From Spirochaetales bacterium (GTDB lineage: Bacteria > Spirochaetota > Spirochaetia > Sphaerochaetales > Sphaerochaetaceae), in assembly GCA_022784805.1 (NCBI GenBank), contig JALFYG010000055.1, positions 1 to 11,430 of the forward strand: a stretch of 11,430 nt of DNA, in the 5' to 3' direction. A program made the translations under genes and the position numbers. The notes beneath the pieces are model-generated. The model ran no database searches and was not told where the DNA came from. It was given only the letters and a program-made list of their open reading frames with translations. Of the stretch, positions 7,801-11,430 are shown one piece after another (positions within the stretch are counted from its first letter, which is position 1; every line of letters starts with the position of its first letter).

Positions 7801-8055
7801 AACAATGGATTGAAGAACTATCGGAAGAAGGACGGCGGCTTTTCTCTTTACTTCGTCTTTTTTTGAGAGGGCATATATACGTCTTTCTTCCCATAGAGAC
7901 ATTTTCATGACTTCCAAAGGATTGTAGAGGGACAGGATCTTCGCCATCCCCCTGAAATCGTTATAAAGGAAGCTTTTGGAGTCATCAAGATTGCGCTGAG
8001 CCTTCTGGAGACTCAGCTTTGATAGAATGGATACAGGAGAAAACAAATCAGACAC
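4810..8055 (-). CDS. Large protein with folded ends and a very acidic central region, function unknown
   Basis: I do not recognise this 1081-residue protein. It divides into three parts. Residues 1-400 look folded: mixed hydrophobic and charged helices, five Trp, and a segment FFEMEGKVYTFVGKHLPF near 307-324 that reads like a short beta hairpin before a helix. Residues 450-942 are dominated by Glu and Asp with Ser, Pro and Val, contain no Trp and are probably disordered; in residues 871-940 I count 40 acidic and 3 basic residues. Residues 943-1081 look folded again, with three Trp and strands such as YSLSIILARD and WNAIIVYIDP. There is no signal peptide or membrane segment, so it is probably cytoplasmic. 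The start is GTG at 8055, with AGGAGG five bases upstream. The gene lies nine bases after the aminotransferase and overlaps the phosphatase gene by four. Codon periodicity and conserved-looking ends argue for a real gene despite its composition. Roles such as scaffold, surface-charge or metal/DNA-mimic protein are guesses. Confidence 0.85.
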   Translation of the reverse strand: MSDLFSPVSILSKLSLQKAQRNLDDSKSFLYNDFRGMAKILSLYNPLEVMKMSLWEERRIYALSKKDEVKRKAAVLLPIVLQSIVESDMMEGVGTSTEIKEKDWERTKSLSEDIVRRMARIIDSMVAIAINKGDADSDTAEGLRKSIEKRLLPDFVDRNTQDRDIWNLRSLFEEIPDFQSRMGCDYISFVLNVQNIARVGVSGIDDLVRDVALYKEEYSLLEAQMRASGELDGLNESQIFDKITKKNHWEGRAASLTERRDGYSLFMPSTSSSLPLDAFAQYSVKASSLKMDAFLSRGFWPAVRYPFFEMEGKVYTFVGKHLPFFLSLTSLIDRFLASSRDVLSIFFLSDCDTYTYDGNKVEISVLPSVLDINPVLYPSSYREVIRRRKAEGSVQRKLGHKKLVVDPDMEEDMEKKDDVLYISSSFLSRATVDKNTKRDLLSSLLGTLDLPEEESVYQDTDDYVETTEPSNDDLNDEKSSYDYEYEYNDVDEDELAKKLDERDENITLIEYDKTLPTEEEKKSLIDRYSLTDEIIRKSEEEEKLEIQIEDALDDDIFDDSEEEEHLYDIGGYEEESEYFEEVEAADEYVEEEKIVDDDGQLDFFSILDEEDPEEIEFDNELDQEEEESFQKEEKREELLDSDIILPSDSDIPVEEEIIEKEEDVSEVEEADTPEDETEDFYEPREDASDDSIEEISEDEEIEESPLATDENESDDYIGEIEEESEEEIEVEVEEEESEESVSDEIDTVDTPQEEILEEEEISQSLEEPEVDSTEEIEEDPEDSVEVEEECVSEDLDYVDVSQEEEESVQVKEESEIEEVPEDNSINEETPSPEDDGSFILDDEDDEQTLPMAEVETKPAMSFADSLFAALGLEDEEDEEEQPEEAPIEEETVEEVKEEPVEEPKEEAIEEPVEESEEEPIEEEPLVEEESFEEEERESQEELSISGVIGDIYKLLGPTSTFAEFIKLSDEDTLSDLDEAIENCWNRQQMEGKDKMFNIPDYSLSIILARDSVRDELRLSELLNNAGGVMYSRDSESWNAIIVYIDPEHVVEKALEKTISKDTFSPSDWKRVTYIGEQMKKR
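5232..6708 (-). repeat. Low-complexity purine-rich tract encoding the acidic region
   Basis: The plus strand is dominated by CTT, TCT and TCC, so the coding minus strand is a nearly continuous GAA/GAG/GAT-rich run of about 1.5 kb. Within it, 5272-5376 encodes imperfect short repeats of the type EEPVEE / EEPKEE / EEPIEE (residues 894-928). The rest is not a regular tandem repeat. Strong strand asymmetry of this type is a consequence of the acidic coding content but could also favour slippage and length variation between strains. Confidence 0.75.
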
Positions 8056-8060
8056 ACAAT

Positions 8061-8066
8061 CCTCCT
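8061..8066 (-). promoter_or_regulatory. Ribosome binding site fixing the GTG start of the acidic protein
   Basis: AGGAGG on the minus strand overlaps the TAG stop of the aminotransferase gene (TAGGAGG) and is followed by five bases and GTG at 8055. A second, out-of-frame GTG two bases earlier is ignored. The overlap of stop codon and binding site suggests that terminating ribosomes can re-initiate on the next gene. Confidence 0.8.
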
Positions 8067-9270
8067 AGACGTGCATTACTTCTTTTCTGTATGTTTTGAG
8101 TCCGACTTTCAGACACTCTGCGGCTAGTTTTAATTCGTTTTCATTTAATACATAGGCAAATCTTGCCTGACACTTACCAAGTCCCGGAGTCCAGTAGAAA
8201 CCCTCTGCAGGAGCAAACATTACTGTAGCGCCTTTATAGGAGAAATCATTCAGCATCCAGATGGCAAACTTCTCAGCGTCATCAACAGGAAGGTCTGCAA
8301 CGAAGTAGAAGGCGCCTTTTGGCATGTTCACTCTCACTCCCTCGATCTGCTGCATGGCGCTTACAAGGATGTTTCTTCTCTTTTCGTACTCTTCGACTGT
8401 TGCATCGATGTAAGACTGAGGAGCTGTAAGGGCAGCCTCTGCAGCCACCTGCTCCACGGCAGGAGAACAGAGACGAGCCTGAGCCATCTTCAAGCAGTTT
8501 TCCATAAACTCCTTGTTCTTTGTGACGATTGCTCCGATACGGGAACCGCACATGCTGAAACGCTTGGAGAAGGAATCGATGCAGATGACTCTGTCAGCAT
8601 ATTCAGGGTAAGAGAGAACGGATGTGAACTTCTTTCCGTCATAACAGAACTCTCTGTAGACTTCATCAACCACCAGGAAGATATCGTGACGCTTACACAT
8701 CTCCAACAAGGCCACAAGCTCTTCTTCTGTGTAGACGTGGCCTGTAGGGTTATTAGGAGAACACAACAGAATACCCATGGTCTTTTTGTTGATCTTATCT
8801 TCAAAGGCATCTATTGAAGGAAGAATGAAGCCATTGGATGAACTGCTGGTTACAGGGCAGAGTCTAACCATGGCCACATTGGCGAATGTGGCGACGTTAG
8901 TGTAATAAGGCTCAGGGATGATGAACTCATCATAAGGATCACAGAGGGTAAGAAAGGTGAACTGAAGAGCCTCAGATCCACCAGTGGTGATCATTATGTC
9001 CTCTATGGTGAGGCCTTCGATACCCATCTTTTCATAGTATCCGAGAAGGGCCCTTCTTAGTCCCACTTCACCTTCACTTAGTCCATAGGCGATAGTCTCA
9101 TCCTTGAAGCTATGGATGGCATCCAAAGCCTCTTTTGGAGTCTTGATATCAGGCTGACCGATATTGAGGTGAATTACATGGACTCCTCTTTCTTTTGCGG
9201 CCCTTGCCATTGGAACAAGTCTTCTGATAGGCGAACACTGAAAACCTGAGATTCTGTTAGACATCTGCAT
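8065..9270 (-). CDS. Class I/II pyridoxal-phosphate aminotransferase (AspB-like)
   Basis: Cytoplasmic PLP-dependent aminotransferase of 401 aa, normal length for the Fold I aspartate-aminotransferase group. The cofactor lysine is Lys236 in SFSKRFSMCGSRIG (233-246), with Arg244 binding the cofactor phosphate. Other expected residues are Tyr63 in AYGLSEG, SPNNPTG (171-177) with Asn174, Asp202 and Tyr205 in VVDEVYRE, and Arg370 in QARFAYV, which should bind the substrate carboxylate. The N-terminal HLNIGQPDIKTP (34-45) is typical of the class. The ATG at 9270 has AGGAGAG seven bases upstream. It starts 17 bases after the prs stop and ends 9 bases before the acidic-protein gene. The likely substrates are aspartate, alanine, glutamate or an aromatic/branched amino acid with 2-oxoglutarate; these subgroups are hard to tell apart by sequence. 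Confidence 0.93.
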   Translation of the reverse strand: MQMSNRISGFQCSPIRRLVPMARAAKERGVHVIHLNIGQPDIKTPKEALDAIHSFKDETIAYGLSEGEVGLRRALLGYYEKMGIEGLTIEDIMITTGGSEALQFTFLTLCDPYDEFIIPEPYYTNVATFANVAMVRLCPVTSSSSNGFILPSIDAFEDKINKKTMGILLCSPNNPTGHVYTEEELVALLEMCKRHDIFLVVDEVYREFCYDGKKFTSVLSYPEYADRVICIDSFSKRFSMCGSRIGAIVTKNKEFMENCLKMAQARLCSPAVEQVAAEAALTAPQSYIDATVEEYEKRRNILVSAMQQIEGVRVNMPKGAFYFVADLPVDDAEKFAIWMLNDFSYKGATVMFAPAEGFYWTPGLGKCQARFAYVLNENELKLAAECLKVGLKTYRKEVMHV

Positions 9271-9287
9271 ATTGGCACTCTCCTTTT

Positions 9288-10574
9288 TTACTCTGGCAAT
9301 CCGCTGTCATCAGCAGGGAATGGTGCAGAAGGATTAGCCTGTGTAGTGTCAACCAACTTCTGGATGAACTTTCTGTTATCGAGAAGAGGAGAAATGGCTC
9401 TGCCATGGTGGAGACGTGAAATGACGCGGGCAAAGAGCTCAGTCACATCTGCCTGGACAAACCACTCTTTCTCCAAGAGTTCTTTTCCCTGATAAACAGC
9501 GTTTGTTCCGATAATTCTATAGAAGATACCTTCTTTATAAGCCTGGTCGAAGTTCTCGATGGCTCCGCCATTGAAGAATGGGAGGGAAACCATGACTATG
9601 ACTTTCTTGGCGCCCCTGTTCATCAGTTCTCTCATGGCTATGATCATTGTGCCTCCAGTTGCGATCATATCGTCAGCCATGAGGACTGTCTTACCTTTGA
9701 CGTCACCAAGTAGGTTGATAGATTTTATATTTGTATTCTTTGCACTGGTTGATACCTGTGAATAATCTCTCTCTTTGTAAAGCATGGCAAGAGGTCTATG
9801 AAGAGCCTGTGCATAGAACTTGTTTCTGTTTACAGCTCCTGTATCAGGAGAAACGACGACGATGTCAGGATCTGAGAAGTCGATGAGACGGCGGAGAGCA
9901 ATAAGAGTCTGGTAAGAGCCGTGGACGTTTTCAAGCCTGCAAGTGGAGAAAGCATTCTCTATTTCTCTTGAATGGATATCCAGAGTGATGATTCTGTTTA
10001 CTCCCAATTCCTCTGCAAAGCGTGCAAACATTGCAGCTGTCAAGGCTTCTCTTGATGCCTTCTTATGCTGGCGGGCATAAGGATAGGTAGGAAGAACCAA
10101 TGTAATGGAAGCTGCTCCTGCATTTGTAAGTGCATTGACTGTGGTGAAGAGGAACATCAGGTGGTCATTGACGCTTATTACCTGTGGTTCATCCAAACCT
10201 GCAACCTTGATAGGAGCTGTGTTGGATACATCATGTACCACATACACATTAAGCCCTCTGACAGGATCGATGATCTCTGCCTTTTCCTCTCCATTACTGA
10301 ACCTTGTGTACTTCACGTTGATAGTGAAGTCAGGGCAATGGAAAGATGTAGGGAGCTTTCCAGTCGGGATCTTCTTAGAATCCAGATCGTCCAGGAGAGT
10401 GACAGTCTTCAAGAGCTCTTCTCCTGTAATTCCATGACGCTTGGTCAATGCCTCTGAAACCTTCTCGTAACGGTCTATATAGAGACGTCTGAGATGTTTC
10501 ACTACTTTGCCTGTAAAATATTCTGAGCCAGGGCCGGCAATAACCCCTAACTTATGTGGTTTTAAGATACTCAT
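9288..10574 (-). CDS. prs: Ribose-phosphate pyrophosphokinase (PRPP synthetase), long form
   Basis: Makes PRPP from ribose 5-phosphate and ATP, the precursor of purines, pyrimidines, NAD, histidine and tryptophan. Conserved parts are RFSNGE (91-96), the catalytic loop YPYARQHKK (164-172), the metal-binding TLDIHSREIENAF (197-209), SPDTGAVNRNKFYA (242-255) and the PRPP-binding VLMADDMIATGGTM (297-310). At 428 aa it is about 110 residues longer than the usual enzyme of roughly 315. The extra length is an insertion near residues 30-85 before the RFSNGE motif, a smaller one at about 117-135, and a C-terminal tail of about 30 residues. The ATG at 10574 is the only reasonable start, but it has no clear ribosome binding site. 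It is the first gene of the operon that ends with ridA. Allosteric behaviour may differ from the classical enzyme (inference). Confidence 0.95.
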   Translation of the reverse strand: MSILKPHKLGVIAGPGSEYFTGKVVKHLRRLYIDRYEKVSEALTKRHGITGEELLKTVTLLDDLDSKKIPTGKLPTSFHCPDFTINVKYTRFSNGEEKAEIIDPVRGLNVYVVHDVSNTAPIKVAGLDEPQVISVNDHLMFLFTTVNALTNAGAASITLVLPTYPYARQHKKASREALTAAMFARFAEELGVNRIITLDIHSREIENAFSTCRLENVHGSYQTLIALRRLIDFSDPDIVVVSPDTGAVNRNKFYAQALHRPLAMLYKERDYSQVSTSAKNTNIKSINLLGDVKGKTVLMADDMIATGGTMIIAMRELMNRGAKKVIVMVSLPFFNGGAIENFDQAYKEGIFYRIIGTNAVYQGKELLEKEWFVQADVTELFARVISRLHHGRAISPLLDNRKFIQKLVDTTQANPSAPFPADDSGLPE

Positions 10575-10713
10575 TTGCTTAAGAATACCCCAAAGGAAAC
10601 ATCGTGTTCAACAACGTCGGACACTTTAGATGCCCCGAGATGTGAGAATATATCCGTTTACCTTTCCTGATTGAAAAAAAGACAAATCAAAGGAAAAGAG
10701 TGTTATTAAGAGT
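10575..10713. promoter_or_regulatory. Divergent intergenic region with candidate promoters for prs and the lipoprotein
   Basis: This 139-bp spacer lies between two divergent genes, so it should hold both promoters. For prs (minus strand), TTGAAC at 10611-10606 and TATTCT at 10587-10582 are 18 bases apart; transcription would begin almost at the ATG, giving a leaderless or nearly leaderless message. For the lipoprotein (plus strand), TTTAGA at 10625-10630 and TATATC at 10649-10654 are 18 bases apart, which would leave a leader of about 53 bases. Both are imperfect matches (4 of 6 for each box). I see a short TGTTCAACA palindrome (10605-10613) but no strong operator. Confidence 0.4.
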
Positions 10714-11430
10714 ATGAAGAAGATTCCATTATTATTTTCGCTCTTATTTCTTTTTGTTTCCTGCGCCCCAGGCGGAGGAATAATCGAAGACATCACAAAA
10801 GACCTGTCAAAGACTCCCCCATCCCTTCTCTCTTGGGAAATAGATGAAAACAATTCTTTCTCAGTCTCTTTCTCCGAGACTGTGGAAATTAAGGAGATCA
10901 TTGCAGACGATATAGTGTTGGCAAAAGAAAAGCTGGGCTCATCTTTTTCTTTTCCTCTCCCCTTTCTCCTCTCTCCGGGAGAGAAGGCAAGAATCATGAT
11001 GACCATAGAAGACACTCATGGAAACAGAGAGAGGTTTTCTTTCACCGTCAAGGGAAAGAACAACAATATTCCATACCTCATAATCAATGAAGTCTCCGTC
11101 AAGGGAACCCAATCAAGCCCGGACAGGATAGAACTATATGTATTAAAGGATGGAGACACTGCAGGAGTGATGGTTGGTGACGATAAATATTCTTATACAC
11201 TCCCCTCAATAAATGTAAAGGAAGGCGACATCATCCTTATTTATTGGGATAAGTCCACCACAAAGAAAGACTGGGAGAGAAACAGGAACAAGATGACATA
11301 TGTTCTGAATGCAGGCGCTTCCTCCACACTCCAGGGCACTGAAGGGGTGATAATCATAAGAGGGGAAGAGAACGGAGATATTATGGATGCCCTATTCTAT
11401 AGCGAGAAGGGAGAAGAGGCACTTACAGAG
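10714..11430 (+). CDS. Predicted lipoprotein with lamin-tail-like domain (partial, C-terminus beyond window)
   Basis: The frame is open from the ATG at 10714 to the last base, 239 codons, with no stop. It begins MKKIPLLFSLLFLFVSC: two lysines, a hydrophobic stretch and Cys17 preceded by Phe-Val-Ser, a relaxed lipobox of the spirochaetal kind. A glycine-rich APGGG follows the cysteine, so the mature protein is probably lipid-anchored in the periplasm or on the outer surface. Residues about 35-110 look like an Ig-like beta sandwich that ends FSFTVKGKNN. From about 128, the pattern YLIINEVSVKG, then PDRIELYVLKDG, then YSYTLPSINVKEGDIILIYWDK resembles a lamin-tail domain (NEV, then a (W/R)IEL strand, then LP and a strand after G). 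No good ribosome binding site is visible close to the ATG; AGGA lies 19 bases away. It points away from prs and is probably an independent unit. The lipoprotein call is firm, the domain call moderate, the function unknown. Confidence 0.82.
   Translation, partial: MKKIPLLFSLLFLFVSCAPGGGIIEDITKDLSKTPPSLLSWEIDENNSFSVSFSETVEIKEIIADDIVLAKEKLGSSFSFPLPFLLSPGEKARIMMTIEDTHGNRERFSFTVKGKNNNIPYLIINEVSVKGTQSSPDRIELYVLKDGDTAGVMVGDDKYSYTLPSINVKEGDIILIYWDKSTTKKDWERNRNKMTYVLNAGASSTLQGTEGVIIIRGEENGDIMDALFYSEKGEEALTE

Noticed and set aside
10626..11015. Open frame of 129 codons on the minus strand opposite the lipoprotein and spacer
   Set aside because: It lies antisense to a well-supported lipoprotein gene with signal peptide, has no recognisable domain or binding site, and is explained as a shadow frame.

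Overview
The window looks like a stretch of bacterial chromosome from a spirochaete (Spirochaetota). This is an inference from three things: a long-form ribose-phosphate pyrophosphokinase (428 aa), a lipoprotein with a relaxed, Phe/Ser-type lipobox, and a BMP-family ABC transporter in the ATPase-permease-permease order known from Treponema pallidum Pnr and Rfu. No 16S rRNA or other decisive marker is present. I see no tRNA, rRNA, CRISPR array, insertion sequence or phage gene.

Layout. All genes from 1 to 10574 lie on the minus strand; one gene at the right end lies on the plus strand. Reading in the direction of transcription (right to left), the first operon is prs (10574-9288), a class I aminotransferase (9270-8065), a 1081-residue protein with a huge acidic middle (8055-4810), an inositol-monophosphatase-family phosphatase (4813-4037), a HAD phosphatase (4040-3393) and ridA (3391-3008). 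A perfect 8-bp hairpin with a GAAA loop at 2983-3002 closes it. Gaps are 17, 9, -4, -4 and 1 bases, so the last four genes are probably translationally coupled. The second operon starts after the hairpin, with a plausible promoter at 2922-2951. It encodes a double-ABC ATPase, permease 1 and the start of permease 2, joined by TAATG and ATGA junctions. To the right of prs a 139-bp divergent spacer (10575-10713) separates it from a plus-strand lipoprotein gene that runs off the window.

How the genes work together. The transporter probably imports nucleosides or a related compound such as riboflavin; its substrate-binding lipoprotein is not in the window. prs makes PRPP for nucleotide synthesis and salvage. 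RidA removes reactive enamine/imine products of PLP enzymes, and a PLP aminotransferase sits in the same operon. The two phosphatases are probably small-molecule housekeeping enzymes.

The least explained gene is the 1081-aa acidic protein: a folded N-terminal part of about 400 residues, about 490 residues of Glu/Asp-rich sequence without a single Trp, and a folded C-terminal part of about 140 residues. It is embedded in a metabolic operon. The plus-strand lipoprotein appears to carry a lamin-tail-like fold and is the second item worth following. Five starts deserve attention in automated annotation: GTG at 2877, ATG at 3391, TTG at 4040, ATG at 4813 and GTG at 8055.
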